This document shows positions 6,992 through 16,229 of a DNA stretch of 64,000 nucleotides, piece by piece (positions within the stretch are counted from its first letter, which is position 1; each line of letters starts with the position of its first letter). Origin of the DNA: Sodaliphilus pleomorphus (lineage in GTDB: Bacteria > Bacteroidota > Bacteroidia > Bacteroidales > Muribaculaceae); assembly GCF_009676955.1 (NCBI RefSeq), contig NZ_CP045696.1:558001-622000 (forward strand), written 5' to 3'. The position numbers and the translations under genes were made by a program. Below the pieces are notes generated by a model. The model was given only the letters and a program-made list of their open reading frames with translations. It was not told the origin of the DNA and searched no databases.

Positions 6992-7618
6992 TTGAAAGCA
7001 GCCCGATTCATCTTGAAAAAGGCAGGGTGGGAATTTAGAGTCAACATTCCCCCCGTAGCCAAGTGCCTCATCTGTGTGGCACCACACACAAGCAACTGGG
7101 ACTTCATCATGGGCGAACTGGCCATACACTCGGTGGGGATGAAAGCCGGCTTTCTCATGAAAAGCACCTGGTTTTTCTTCCCCCTCGGTCCCATTCTGCG
7201 CAGCATGGGGGGTATACCTGTGCACCGCACCACCAAAGCCGAGGCCCTGCTCGAGCAGCGCGTGGTGGGCACCGAGGCCATCGAGGCCATCGAGCGCCTG
7301 CACGGCGACAAAAAGAACCACGTGACCCAGACGGTGATCAACGCCTTCAACAAGCGCCAGCGGCTGGCCATCGCCGTCACTCCCGAGGGCACGCGCAGCC
7401 GCAACAGTCACTGGCACAAGGGCATTGTGGTCATGGCCCACGAGGTGGGCGTGCCCATCGTGCTGGCCTACTTCGACTACAAGCGCAAGGTGGCTTGCCT
7501 CGACCAGCTGTTCACCTCCACAGGCGACATCGAGGCCGACATGCTGGCCATCAAGCGCTACTACAACGACAAGGGCGACTATGCCCGCTATCCCGATCAC
7601 TTCACCACCGGACTATAG
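6992..7618 (+). CDS. PlsC-like 1-acyl-glycerol-3-phosphate acyltransferase family protein
   Basis: A 208-aa membrane-associated acyltransferase when started at TTG 6992 (MKAARFILKKAGW). It shows the HX4D catalytic motif HTSNWD (His32, Asp37) and the substrate motif TPEGTRSR, which identify the LPLAT/PlsC family that moves an acyl group onto a lyso-lipid. The open frame runs back to 6857, but that extension contains the 13-bp hairpin and a C8 tract and looks non-coding. The bases just before TTG (ACAACTCACATTTT) repeat those before the previous gene's start, which supports this choice. Substrate may be lysophosphatidate or an aminolipid. Confidence 0.8.
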   Translation: MKAARFILKKAGWEFRVNIPPVAKCLICVAPHTSNWDFIMGELAIHSVGMKAGFLMKSTWFFFPLGPILRSMGGIPVHRTTKAEALLEQRVVGTEAIEAIERLHGDKKNHVTQTVINAFNKRQRLAIAVTPEGTRSRNSHWHKGIVVMAHEVGVPIVLAYFDYKRKVACLDQLFTSTGDIEADMLAIKRYYNDKGDYARYPDHFTTGL

Positions 7619-7657
7619 CACATCAACATCAATACTCCATATTTTAAAAACCAGCCT

Positions 7658-8458
7658 ATGTTTTCACGCAACCTGCGAGTAGCACTCATCGAGGACAATA
7701 TTGCCTGGGCCGACAAAGCGGCCAACGTCGAGCAACTCAAGCGCAACCTGCGCAACGTGCCCGAAGGCACCGACCTGGTAGTGCTGCCCGAGCTCTTCAC
7801 CACCGGCTTTATTGTGGGCGACCGCGACACCACCGCCCACCTGGCCGAGCGCAACATCGACGACACCATCGCCACGCTGCACCAGCTGGCCCGGCACTAC
7901 AACCTGGCCTTGTGCGGCAGCTTCCTGGCCCACACCGCCGGCCAGCTCTACAACCGTGCCTTCTTTATCGAGGCCAACGGCGAGGAGACCTTCTACGACA
8001 AGCGGCATCTCTTTGCTTTTGCCGGCGAAGACAGCGTGTACAAGCAAGGCTACACGCTCGCCCCCATAGTGCGCTACCGCGGCTTCAACATCAAGCTCAT
8101 CGTGTGCTACGACCTGCGCTTCCCCGTCTTCTGCCGCAACGTGGGCAATGCCTACGACCTGCTCGTGGTTGTGGCCAACTGGCCCAAAGCCCGCGAAAAC
8201 GCTTGGAAACAGTTGCTTGCCGCGCGTGCCATCGAGAACGAGGCCTATGTGCTGGGCGTGAACCGCTGCGGCCAGGACCCGCAAGGCATCGTCTACAGCG
8301 AGGGCTCGAGCCAGATTATCGACTTCAAGGGCAAGCTCATCACCGAGCGCGCCACCAGCCCCATCATAGCAGCCGACCTCTCGCTGCCCGCCCTGGCCCG
8401 CTTCCGCGAGAAATTTCCAGCCTGGCACGATGCCGACAGCTTCACCATCAACCTGTGA
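7658..8458 (+). CDS. Carbon-nitrogen hydrolase, omega-amidase (YafV/NIT2) type
   Basis: A 266-aa cytosolic nitrilase-superfamily hydrolase with the full triad: Glu45 (VVLPELF), Lys115 (YDKRHLF) and Cys150 (IVCYDLRFPVF). The sequence DLRFP after the Cys and GSFLAH in the middle fit the YafV/NIT2 branch, which hydrolyses alpha-ketoglutaramate or alpha-ketosuccinamate, the deamidated by-products of glutamine and asparagine transamination. It lies 39 bases after the acyltransferase gene and may be co-transcribed with it. A strong terminator follows at 8590-8626. Length is usual for the family. Confidence 0.88.
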   Translation: MFSRNLRVALIEDNIAWADKAANVEQLKRNLRNVPEGTDLVVLPELFTTGFIVGDRDTTAHLAERNIDDTIATLHQLARHYNLALCGSFLAHTAGQLYNRAFFIEANGEETFYDKRHLFAFAGEDSVYKQGYTLAPIVRYRGFNIKLIVCYDLRFPVFCRNVGNAYDLLVVVANWPKARENAWKQLLAARAIENEAYVLGVNRCGQDPQGIVYSEGSSQIIDFKGKLITERATSPIIAADLSLPALARFREKFPAWHDADSFTINL

Positions 8459-8589
8459 GCGCAATGCCTCGCGCAAGAGGAGGTGATATCACCATGATAC
8501 CGAAATAGAGCAAGCAACAGCATCCAAGGCAATTATCGCTCATTGCACATGGCGACACACTGGAAATGGCCATAGCAGAATGACGTACT

Positions 8590-8626
8590 AAAAAAAATCT
8601 CGCGCACAACTCGCGAGATTTTTTTT
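8590..8626. terminator. Bidirectional intrinsic terminator
   Basis: A 15-bp perfect stem (A8-TCTCGCG with CGCGAGA-T8) with a 7-nt loop lies between the convergent hydrolase gene (plus) and the secreted-protein gene (minus, stop at 8666). A and T runs on both sides let it work in both directions. Confidence 0.85.
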
Positions 8627-8665
8627 GGGGGGACAGCGTAGAAACGTTGTGCCGGTGGGCAAAAC

Positions 8666-10492
8666 TTACTTCATCACCTTCACCGTAGTGCCGCTGGCAA
8701 AGCGCACGAGGTAGACGCCACGGCCCAGGTTCTGGCCGTCGATCACGCTGGTGCCCTGGGGCAGGCTGGCACTCTTTACAAGCTGGCCAGCCAGGTTGAA
8801 GATGTCGACGCTCGTAGCCTGGGCAGCCTCGATGGCAAAGTCGCCGCCCACGACACGGGCCCGTGAGCCTTGCATGTCGATGGCATGCACGCCGGTTCCT
8901 CCATCCTGCGTCACGGTGTAGACCAGCTCGCTGCCAGGATACCACAGCCTGATGCGGGCTTGGCGTGCAGTGATGCCGGCAGGGAGAGCATCGACCGTCA
9001 CATGCATGCCCGTGTGACCAGTATAGTTATTGCCACTTGTAGAATCGGTGAGCTGCACCTTGAGCCACTGGGGCAGACTGCCGCCCGTATCGGCATCGGT
9101 CACCGTCCACAAGCCGCTCGACTGCATGTAGGAGTAGAGCTCCACATCTTTTTCACCACCCTGTGCAGGAGCCTGATAGGTGAGATCGTCGGCAGTATTG
9201 AGCGCGTTTTTCTCATCGTTGTACACCTTGAGATAGGTGTGCATGGTTTGGATGAAAATTGACGGTGCCGAGTGCAGTACGAGCGACTTCCAGTTGCCCA
9301 GGAAGCCACGGGCATCGATCAGGTTGCCCAGGGTGTCGATATTGCACAGGTAGCCCAGCTCGCCATAGCCGTCGTCGGTCTCGTCGCGAGAAACCACGAG
9401 CGTAAACTGGCTGATATTTTCATTGTCGTAGCCGCCCACAACCACAAGGATGGGGAAGTTGATCTCGGGTGTCACGTCGTATTGCTGACCCTTGTAGACC
9501 GCCTTGAGCGGGAACTCAAGTGCGCCCCAGCGTCCGCTCTCATAGAGGATGGCATCCTCGTTGAGCTCGGCCTCGCCCTTGGCAATGAGTTCGACCGGTG
9601 TGGGCACAGCGTGAGCCGTGTCGGGGATATCCTTGAGGCGATACACAGCGGCGTGCAGGGTCACCGGCTTGGTGAACTTGGCGTTGCAGAAGATGGCATT
9701 CACCTTGGTGAGAATATAGGGGTTGGCCGGTTTTTCAAAGGCCGTGGCGCAGGCGTTGGTATTGCCCTTGGCGTTCTTGCCAAACCACGACGAGGTAGAG
9801 GCATCGCCAGCCACACTGTAGTGGGTGATGGCCTGCTGGTACTTGCCCAGGCGGTCGTAGTAGCCAAAGTACTTGCTCGAGCTCAGCCAGCTGCCGTAGG
9901 AGCCAAAGAGGCCGAGAATGCTGTTGGGATTGGGCGCCGCCACGACATCGCTGTAGTAGGTCTTGCTGCCATAGGAAGAGTGCAAGGTGTAGGCAAGCGT
10001 GTCGGTGTCATCCACGGCCATGAGTGTGGGCACGCGGTCGTATTGCAACAGGTAGTACTGGTCCAGGTTGCGGCCTTCGACGGTGAGCGTGTCGTCGGTA
10101 CCCTTGTAGTTCATCACGATTTCGTTCCACTTCCAGGCATAGGACTCGGGGATGTTCTGCGACACGTTTTCCCATGTGTTGACGCGGAAAGGCGAGGCAA
10201 TGATGTAGGGACAAGTCTTAAGGTTGGTTTTGGTCGACATGCCGGCATAGAAAGAGCCGGCCGGGCGACGGTAGGCCACCTGCTGGGTAGCGGCAAGCAT
10301 GGCTTGTGGCAGCTTGTAGCCTGCTGGTGCCTGTTCAAGCACACCGGCAGGCTGAGCAGCCTGGGCATCGAGTTGCATCACCTGAGCCCGTTGAGTTGCA
10401 ACGACTTCTTGCGAAACGATTTGAGCACCCGATGCAGTGGCGGCACTGGCCACCGCGACAAAAAATAAGAGTTTAGAAAAATACATAAGCAT
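8666..10492 (-). CDS. Secreted protein with T9SS-like C-terminal tail, function unknown
   Basis: A 608-aa exported protein. A signal peptide (MYFSKLLFFVAVASAATASGAQ) is followed by a long beta-rich region with no motif I recognise. The last 80 residues (ARVVGGDFAIEAA..., VDIFNLAGQLVKSASL, GRGVYLVRFASG, VKVMK) have the layout of a type IX secretion type-A sorting domain. It is likely exported through T9SS and anchored or released at the surface. Two Met codons (10492 and 10486) can start it. It lies downstream of another T9SS-like protein on the same strand, but a terminator at 10517-10578 separates them. Confidence 0.75.
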   Translation of the reverse strand: MLMYFSKLLFFVAVASAATASGAQIVSQEVVATQRAQVMQLDAQAAQPAGVLEQAPAGYKLPQAMLAATQQVAYRRPAGSFYAGMSTKTNLKTCPYIIASPFRVNTWENVSQNIPESYAWKWNEIVMNYKGTDDTLTVEGRNLDQYYLLQYDRVPTLMAVDDTDTLAYTLHSSYGSKTYYSDVVAAPNPNSILGLFGSYGSWLSSSKYFGYYDRLGKYQQAITHYSVAGDASTSSWFGKNAKGNTNACATAFEKPANPYILTKVNAIFCNAKFTKPVTLHAAVYRLKDIPDTAHAVPTPVELIAKGEAELNEDAILYESGRWGALEFPLKAVYKGQQYDVTPEINFPILVVVGGYDNENISQFTLVVSRDETDDGYGELGYLCNIDTLGNLIDARGFLGNWKSLVLHSAPSIFIQTMHTYLKVYNDEKNALNTADDLTYQAPAQGGEKDVELYSYMQSSGLWTVTDADTGGSLPQWLKVQLTDSTSGNNYTGHTGMHVTVDALPAGITARQARIRLWYPGSELVYTVTQDGGTGVHAIDMQGSRARVVGGDFAIEAAQATSVDIFNLAGQLVKSASLPQGTSVIDGQNLGRGVYLVRFASGTTVKVMK

Positions 10493-10516
10493 TTAGGTGT
10501 ATTATGTGATAATATA

Positions 10517-10578
10517 AAAAACCCCTCGACGGCGTGTGGATTGTGCACCACTGGCGCACTGCACACGGCGCCTGAGGG
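10517..10578 (-). terminator. Intrinsic terminator after the LRR protein gene
   Basis: On the minus strand a long imperfect hairpin (CCCCTCAGGC... with ...CGAGGGG, inner CGTGTG/CACACG pair) is followed by six T. It lies about 35 bases after the stop of the gene at 10612. Confidence 0.7.
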
Positions 10579-10611
10579 GGCTAATGGTTGATACAGCGTG
10601 GATGTGGGTTG

Positions 10612-12327
10612 TTACCTCACGAGGCTCTTGTGCACGCTGCCATCGCTCATGACTACGATGTTGACACCGGGTTGCGCAGCTTGCAGGCGCTGCCCCATGG
10701 CATTGTAGCGGGCCACCTCGACGGCACTGGCGGCAACGGGGCCGTTCACCGCAGTGGTCTCACGCTCGCGCGTGTCGGTAAACTCCTTCCAGGTATCGGC
10801 AGCGCGATAGGCCGGAGCTGCCCCCTTAGGCACATAGAGTACACAAGAAGCGGGCACCTGCTCGAAGGTGAACATGCCCAGCTCTTGCGGTGTGGCATTG
10901 TAGTTTTGTATCTCGGCCAGCTTGGTGCAATACATGAAGGCGGCATCGCCAATGTAGGTGCACGACTGCGGTATCGTCACCTTCTCAAGCCCCGAACCTT
11001 GGAAAGCGTACATCACAATCGTGGTCACGCCCTGGGGCACTTCAAACTCCTTGAGGCTGTTGCAGCCGTAGAACATGCGGTAGGGTATCGAGTCGATGCC
11101 TGTGGGCATGGTCACGCTTTCCAGCTTCTTGCAGCCATAGAACAGGCCCTTGCCCAGGCTGGTCACATGCTGAGGCAACTGAATCGTGGTGAGCGCTATA
11201 CAACCGTTGAAGGCCAGGTCGCCCAGGGTGTCGAGACGGGCAGGCAGAGTGATGCTGGTGAGGCTCTTGCAATTGCTGAATGCCGTGAGCCCTATGTTTT
11301 CAACATTGTCGGGCACCACCACGTTGTTGAGTTTCTGGCACTGGGCATACATGCTCTCGGGCAACGACTTGAGGCCGGCAGAGATAGTGGTCGACGTGGC
11401 AGCCGTGCACTTGTTGAAGGCAAATGGCCCCACCTTGGTCACTGTGTTGGGCATGTCGATGCTTTGAAGCTGCGCGCAGCCGTCGAAGGCATAGTCCTCG
11501 ATGGTCGTGAGCCCGGAGTTCATGACCACATGGGCAAACTGGGCTTCCTTGCACGAGGCGCTGCCAATGGTGCGCACAGCGGCCGGCATCGTGAAGGTGG
11601 CTGTGGTGCGGCCCTGCGGGTAAAGCAGCAGCTTGGTCTTGTCGGCCGTGTAGAGCACGCCGTCCTCGGTATAGAAAGTACGGCTGCCGGGAGCCACGTT
11701 GATGGTTGTGAGCGGGCAGCCCGAGAAGGCCTCCTCGCCTATCTGGGTGAGCGAAGCGGGGAAGTTGACCGTGGCAAGGCTCTCGCTGTAGTAGAACATG
11801 AAGTCGCCTATGCGCGTGATGCCCTCGGGAATGGTGATCGAGACCAGGCCGGTAGCCACAAACACGGCATCGCCCATCTCCTTTAGAGAGTCGGGCAACA
11901 CGATGCTGGTCATGGCCGAGCAGTCGCTGAAGGCATCGGTCTCGATACTGGTCACAGTTTTGGGCAGCTTCACCGTCACCAGGCTGGAGCACTTGCTAAA
12001 CATGCTCTCGCCCACCACATTGTCCTTGGTCATGAGCGAGCCCTTGTAGCTCGAGCCGCCAGCCACGATGCGTGCCTGCGAGAGGTCGAGCGTAGCGAGC
12101 TTGCCCGTGGTGGCATTGTCGTTGTAGTCGACGCCGGCCATCTCGCGCAAGAGCCGCATGTCGTCGCCATTGAGCTGGCCCGTGACCACAAGTTCGGTGG
12201 TGGTGAGCTTCTCGTCGGTGGTGATGTACTGGTTGAGTGTGCCTGCCGTAGCAACATTCACGGTCTTGGCCTGCACAAGCATGCCACAGCACAAAAATGA
12301 AATGAGAAGAAGTAGAGATTTTTTCAT
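10612..12327 (-). CDS. BspA-type leucine-rich-repeat surface protein with T9SS-like tail
   Basis: A 571-aa secreted protein. After a signal peptide (MKKSLLLLISFLCCGMLVQA) and a short N-terminal domain come about 14 tandem LRR_5 units of 22-25 residues. Each has the form 'F-C-L-SITLP-V-IG-AF-GC' (for example LTSITLPARLDTLGDLAFNGC). The C-terminal 45 residues (VEVARYNAMGQRLQAAQPGVN, ending SDGSVHKSLVR) look like a compact type IX sorting tail. BspA-like LRR proteins of oral and gut Bacteroidetes bind host matrix or other cells. This one probably sits on the cell surface; its partner is unknown. Confidence 0.85.
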   Translation of the reverse strand: MKKSLLLLISFLCCGMLVQAKTVNVATAGTLNQYITTDEKLTTTELVVTGQLNGDDMRLLREMAGVDYNDNATTGKLATLDLSQARIVAGGSSYKGSLMTKDNVVGESMFSKCSSLVTVKLPKTVTSIETDAFSDCSAMTSIVLPDSLKEMGDAVFVATGLVSITIPEGITRIGDFMFYYSESLATVNFPASLTQIGEEAFSGCPLTTINVAPGSRTFYTEDGVLYTADKTKLLLYPQGRTTATFTMPAAVRTIGSASCKEAQFAHVVMNSGLTTIEDYAFDGCAQLQSIDMPNTVTKVGPFAFNKCTAATSTTISAGLKSLPESMYAQCQKLNNVVVPDNVENIGLTAFSNCKSLTSITLPARLDTLGDLAFNGCIALTTIQLPQHVTSLGKGLFYGCKKLESVTMPTGIDSIPYRMFYGCNSLKEFEVPQGVTTIVMYAFQGSGLEKVTIPQSCTYIGDAAFMYCTKLAEIQNYNATPQELGMFTFEQVPASCVLYVPKGAAPAYRAADTWKEFTDTRERETTAVNGPVAASAVEVARYNAMGQRLQAAQPGVNIVVMSDGSVHKSLVR

Positions 12328-12788
12328 AAGCTTTTTTACAATAAGTCTTCACCTCGGCATCACTGCACACACATAGCGAGTGCGTGCCACATGGCAATGA
12401 CAGCCGATGAAGAACAGGATTTTGTTTGACTTGTTTACATATAAGTGTAGGTTTGAATAATATGGGAATTGCAGTGACAAGCGCACTCAACGAGCCACAC
12501 GCTTCTCGAGTGTCAAAGCCACAGAGCAGCCCGCGCATCATGCTGGTGGGGACCACGCCACATCATGGCGCTATTGCAGGGGTCGCGCCATCGCTGGATT
12601 TGGGGATGGGCAAAGATATTTCTCATAATTGTGTCGGTTCTTAACGTAGCGGTAAACAAAAGTAAACATTTAAAAACAAAAACGCAAGAAAACCGACAAA
12701 TTCTTTTTCTATGCATCGGCCGTTCAGGGCAACAACGAGACAGGCAGCCTGCAATCACAGTTGTCTGCAACGCTTGATATTGCGAGGG
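12328..12788. other. 460-bp intergenic region between LRR protein and EamA transporter genes
   Basis: No gene supported here. Minus-strand -7-like boxes lie at 12611-12618 (TATCTTTG) and 12657-12664 (TACTTTTG), and either could start a long leader for the LRR gene. Several short open frames show no coding character. Confidence 0.45.
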
Positions 12789-13718
12789 TTATCTCGCTTG
12801 CTTCTTGTAGGGAGGCATCCACTTCACGTTTTTCACAACCAGCACCAGCACGGCCACGACAATGCAGATGAGTCCCAGCAAGGTGATCACATCAAATGGC
12901 TCGGCAAACACGAGCACACCCACAGCCATGGCCGTGAGGGGTTCAAGCGCACCCAGAATCGAGGTGAGGGTGCTGCCTATGTTCTTGAGCCCCACAATGA
13001 GGGTGAAATTGGAAACAGCCGTGGGCACAAGACCAAGCAGTAACAACGTAAACCCTATCTTCCAGGTGCCAATGGGCTGGATGCCAGTGGGAGTGAACAG
13101 CGTGAAGAGCACCAGCAACACACCGCCCAGCAAGAAGACATAGAAGGTGAGCTTCAAGGAGTCCATCTTGCTCACATTGAGAACCGGCACGAGCACCAGG
13201 TAGACGGCATAGGAAAGGCCGGCAAGCAACTCGAGCCCCACGCCTATCCACAGCCGGCTGTCGCACCCTGCCATGTCGACTCCCGACAGGGCCGCAACCC
13301 CGAGCACGGCCAGCACAATGGCTATGGCCGTGCGCGCGGTGAGCTTCTCGTGGAAGAAAATCATCATGAGCACACAGGTGAAAATGGGATAGGAAAACTG
13401 AATGGTGCAGGCCGCGCCACTGGGCATGAAGTTGTAGCCATAAACCATGGTAAGCGCCGTCACATCGTTGGAAAGAGCCAGTATCAAGATGCGCCAGAAA
13501 TGCCCGAACGTGATTTTCAGACTAATTTTCATGTAAGCCATGCCCATGAGAATGAAAACCGCGCCAAAAAGGAAACGGTAGATGAGCAATGAGGGCGTGT
13601 GCATGCCAGCTTCCATGACCGGTACCGAGAAGAGCGGGATAAGGCCGAAAGAACACGACGAAATCATGGCATTGACAAAACCCTTGGTGCGACTCTTGCA
13701 CTGAACTCGACTTTCCAT
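12789..13718 (-). CDS. EamA/DMT-family transporter (paralogue 2)
   Basis: A 309-aa inner-membrane protein with ten predicted helices in two EamA repeats (about residues 13-147 and 160-298), the drug/metabolite transporter layout. The end of the second repeat reads GSTLTSILGALEPLTAMAVGVLVFAEPF, typical of the family; a basic tail closes the protein. It is a close paralogue of the gene just upstream (13770-14684), with the same order of motifs such as LLPLFSVPVM/LIPLFSVPVM. Members export amino acids or other small metabolites; substrate not predictable. The 51-base gap suggests one operon. Confidence 0.88.
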   Translation of the reverse strand: MESRVQCKSRTKGFVNAMISSCSFGLIPLFSVPVMEAGMHTPSLLIYRFLFGAVFILMGMAYMKISLKITFGHFWRILILALSNDVTALTMVYGYNFMPSGAACTIQFSYPIFTCVLMMIFFHEKLTARTAIAIVLAVLGVAALSGVDMAGCDSRLWIGVGLELLAGLSYAVYLVLVPVLNVSKMDSLKLTFYVFLLGGVLLVLFTLFTPTGIQPIGTWKIGFTLLLLGLVPTAVSNFTLIVGLKNIGSTLTSILGALEPLTAMAVGVLVFAEPFDVITLLGLICIVVAVLVLVVKNVKWMPPYKKQAR

Positions 13719-13769
13719 TACTGCTTATTACTTATTTTTAAAAGTTGAAATGACATAATATGAAAAGAA

Positions 13770-14684
13770 CTAATCGGCAGGCGCGGGTGCAGTGTCGCCG
13801 TTTTTCTTCAAGATGATAATCGAAACAGCAAGCACGATGAGCACAAGACCGGCAACCTGCACGGCTGTGACCGACTCGCCCAGGACAAGCACACCCACCG
13901 TCATGGCCACAGGAGGCTCGAGGTCGCCCAGAATCGAGGTGAGGGTGCTGCCTATGTTTCTCAGGCCAACGATGAGGGTGAAATTGGAGATTGCCGTGGG
14001 CACCAGGCCAAGCAGGAGCAATGTAGCCCCCACCTTCCAACTGCCCACCGGCTGAATGCCCGCAGGCGTGAATGGCGTGAAGATGAGCAGGAAGCCCAAG
14101 CCCAGCACAAAGACATAGAAAGTGAGCTTCAAGCTGTTCATGCTGCCCACTCGCAAAATGGGCACGAGCACCATGTAGAGCGAATAGGACAGGCCGGCGC
14201 CCAAGGCCAGCGTGATGCCATTGAGCAGAGCGGCATCGGAGCCTCCGCCCAGGTTGATGCCCGATACCGCCCCAACGCCCACAACGGCCAGCACGATGGC
14301 GACAGCCGTGCGCAGCGTGAGCTTCTCGTGGAAGAAGAGCACCATGATGAGGCAGGTGAACACAGGATAGACCGAGAAAATCGTGATAGCCGCGCCCGAG
14401 TCGATAAACTTGAAACTATAGAACTGAGTGAGCGCCGTGACGTCGTTGAGCACTGCAAGTATCACGAGGCGCCACAAGTCGCTGAGCGAAATCTTGAGAT
14501 CGACACGCATGTAAATCATGCCTGCCAGTATAAAAATCGACCCAAAAATGAATCGGCAGATGAGCACCGACGGTGTCTCCATGCCGGCATTCATGACCGG
14601 CACCGAGAATAAAGGTAACAAGGCGAAAGTACATGCCGACACGATGGCACCCACAAAGCCCCTTGTGCGTTGTTTGGTTTTCAT
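13770..14684 (-). CDS. EamA/DMT-family transporter (paralogue 1)
   Basis: A 304-aa ten-helix transporter of the EamA family, first in a tandem pair. Both repeats are visible; the first ends near residue 144 and the second contains LRNIGSTLTSILGDLEPPVAMTVGVLVLGE. It differs from its neighbour mainly in the central loops, and so may handle a related substrate. A -7 box TATCTTTG (CAAAGATA, 14726-14733) stands about 40 bases before ATG 14684 and probably drives both genes. The start is preceded by an A-rich stretch and has no Shine-Dalgarno, as is normal here. Confidence 0.88.
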   Translation of the reverse strand: MKTKQRTRGFVGAIVSACTFALLPLFSVPVMNAGMETPSVLICRFIFGSIFILAGMIYMRVDLKISLSDLWRLVILAVLNDVTALTQFYSFKFIDSGAAITIFSVYPVFTCLIMVLFFHEKLTLRTAVAIVLAVVGVGAVSGINLGGGSDAALLNGITLALGAGLSYSLYMVLVPILRVGSMNSLKLTFYVFVLGLGFLLIFTPFTPAGIQPVGSWKVGATLLLLGLVPTAISNFTLIVGLRNIGSTLTSILGDLEPPVAMTVGVLVLGESVTAVQVAGLVLIVLAVSIIILKKNGDTAPAPAD

Positions 14685-14725
14685 TATCAGTTGGTTGCTT
14701 TATAGAAGGTGTATTAATAGCTCTA

Positions 14726-14733
14726 CAAAGATA
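14726..14733 (-). promoter_or_regulatory. -7 box of the EamA pair
   Basis: CAAAGATA on the plus strand equals TATCTTTG on the minus strand, an exact TAnnTTTG match about 40 bases before the start. Confidence 0.55.
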
Positions 14734-14854
14734 CAAAAAAAACCGAATAATAAAAACTATTCGATTGATTTCACCCTAAGTCTATTCACGATAGGTCAAA
14801 ATGTGTGCTATGTGCACAAGGGCAAGGCAGCAAGCTGTGAAGGGGGAAGGAATT

Positions 14855-15319
14855 TCACAACAGGGCGGCCACCGCCTGGGTGCCCCATATCACCGCAGCA
14901 TAGCGCAGCATCTTGCCGATGGCCATAAAAAAAGTGACGCCCCAGGCATTGGCCCTCAAGAAGCCCAAGGCCACGGTGATGGCACTGCCTATGATGGGCA
15001 GGAAGGCAAAAAAAGCCATCCAGGCGCCGCGGCGCTCCACCCAGCGCTCGGCCTGCTCCAGTTTCTCTTTTTTCACGTGGGCCCAGCGCTCAATCCACTC
15101 GATATTGCCCAAGTGCCCCATCCAGTAGCACGTCATGCCGCCCGCCACATTGCCCAGCAAGGCTGCCACAAGACACCACCACGGGCTGAGCCCCAGCGGG
15201 CCCACACACACCACCAGGATAGCCTCGCTGCTGAGCGGTATCACGCTGCCAGCGATAAACGACCCCAAGAAGAGGCCGAAGTAGCCCCACTGGACGAAAA
15301 AATGTACAAACGCATCCAT
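14855..15319 (-). CDS. YqaA/DedA-like membrane protein
   Basis: A 154-aa inner-membrane protein started at ATG 15319 (MDAFVHFFVQWGYFGLFLGSF); an extension to 15376 is open but lacks coding character. It has four hydrophobic segments and the motifs GSFIAGSVIPLSSEAIL and GNVAGGMTCYWMGHLG, with a re-entrant-like AFFAFLPIIGSAITVALGFLR, as in the YqaA branch of the DedA/SNARE-associated family. DedA proteins are implicated in lipid-carrier flipping and membrane homeostasis. It lies 79 bases downstream of the CvfB-like gene on the same strand. Confidence 0.8.
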   Translation of the reverse strand: MDAFVHFFVQWGYFGLFLGSFIAGSVIPLSSEAILVVCVGPLGLSPWWCLVAALLGNVAGGMTCYWMGHLGNIEWIERWAHVKKEKLEQAERWVERRGAWMAFFAFLPIIGSAITVALGFLRANAWGVTFFMAIGKMLRYAAVIWGTQAVAALL

Positions 15320-15398
15320 TATATTTACAGTCTCTCCGCTTTCACGACAACAATCATGCCAAGTGCGCGGCCACACAAAGTGCCAATCAGAGCAGGGG

Positions 15399-16229
15399 TT
15401 ACACCAGCTTCGTGACAGGGCCCAGGGTCACCTTCTTGAGCTTGTAGAGCTGTCCCAAAGCCTTCTTGAAGTCCTTCTTGCTGCAATTGAACGCACGCAT
15501 GATGTCCTTAGGGTCGCTCTTGTCGCTCAAGGGCATCTCGCCCCCGTGATGCTTGAGGTGGTCGAGAATGACGGCAGCCAGGTCGTCGACCCTGAGCTTC
15601 TCGATTTTCTCGAGCGTAACGTCGATTTTGTCGTCGTCGCGCACCTGCTTCACAAAGCCCTCGCGGCGCTCCCCGATGTTGACATCGTCATATATCTCGT
15701 TGCTGTAGATCATGCCCCAGTAGCGATTGTCAACAATCACCCGGTAGCCCAGTTCGGTGCGTTGCGTGACGAGCAGGTCCACCTTCTGGCGGTGATAGTA
15801 GCGCGGGCGGTCCTTGTCGAGAAACTTGTCAAGCTTGGCCGAAGCCACAATGCGGCCCGTAGCCTTGTCGATGTGCACATGCACAATGTAGCTGCGGCCC
15901 TTCTGCATCTTCACGCGCTGCTCTCCGAAGGGGCACAGCAGGTCCTTGTTGTCAAGTCCCCAGTCGAGGAAAGCACCCACCTTGTTAACGTCGAGCACGC
16001 GCATGAGGGCAAACTCCCCCACCACGGCCACGGGGCGCTCGGTAGTGGCCACAGGGCGGTTTTCAGAGTCGTTGTATACAAAGACGCGGCCCCAGTCGCC
16101 CGGGCGCTCGTCGCCCGCAAGGTAGCGTTTGGGCAGCAGCACCTCGTTGCCCTCGTCGTCGGTCAAGTACACGCCAAAGTCAACCGTGCGCTTGATGGTG
16201 AGCTCATTGTATTGCCCAATTTTTATCAT
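15399..16229 (-). CDS. cvfB: CvfB-like S1 RNA-binding protein
   Basis: A 276-aa cytosolic protein with tandem S1-like RNA-binding domains (about residues 1-60, 65-135 and 145-210) and a C-terminal winged helix (about 220-276, LDHLKHHGGEMPLSDKSDPKDI). The second S1 domain carries VNKVGAFLDWGLDNKDLLCPF, a signature of the CvfB family. CvfB-type proteins bind RNA and affect virulence genes in Firmicutes; in Bacteroidetes the role is not settled. Length fits the family (about 280). A -7 box TACCTTTG (CAAAGGTA, 16274-16281) stands 45 bases upstream. Confidence 0.85.
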   Translation of the reverse strand: MIKIGQYNELTIKRTVDFGVYLTDDEGNEVLLPKRYLAGDERPGDWGRVFVYNDSENRPVATTERPVAVVGEFALMRVLDVNKVGAFLDWGLDNKDLLCPFGEQRVKMQKGRSYIVHVHIDKATGRIVASAKLDKFLDKDRPRYYHRQKVDLLVTQRTELGYRVIVDNRYWGMIYSNEIYDDVNIGERREGFVKQVRDDDKIDVTLEKIEKLRVDDLAAVILDHLKHHGGEMPLSDKSDPKDIMRAFNCSKKDFKKALGQLYKLKKVTLGPVTKLV

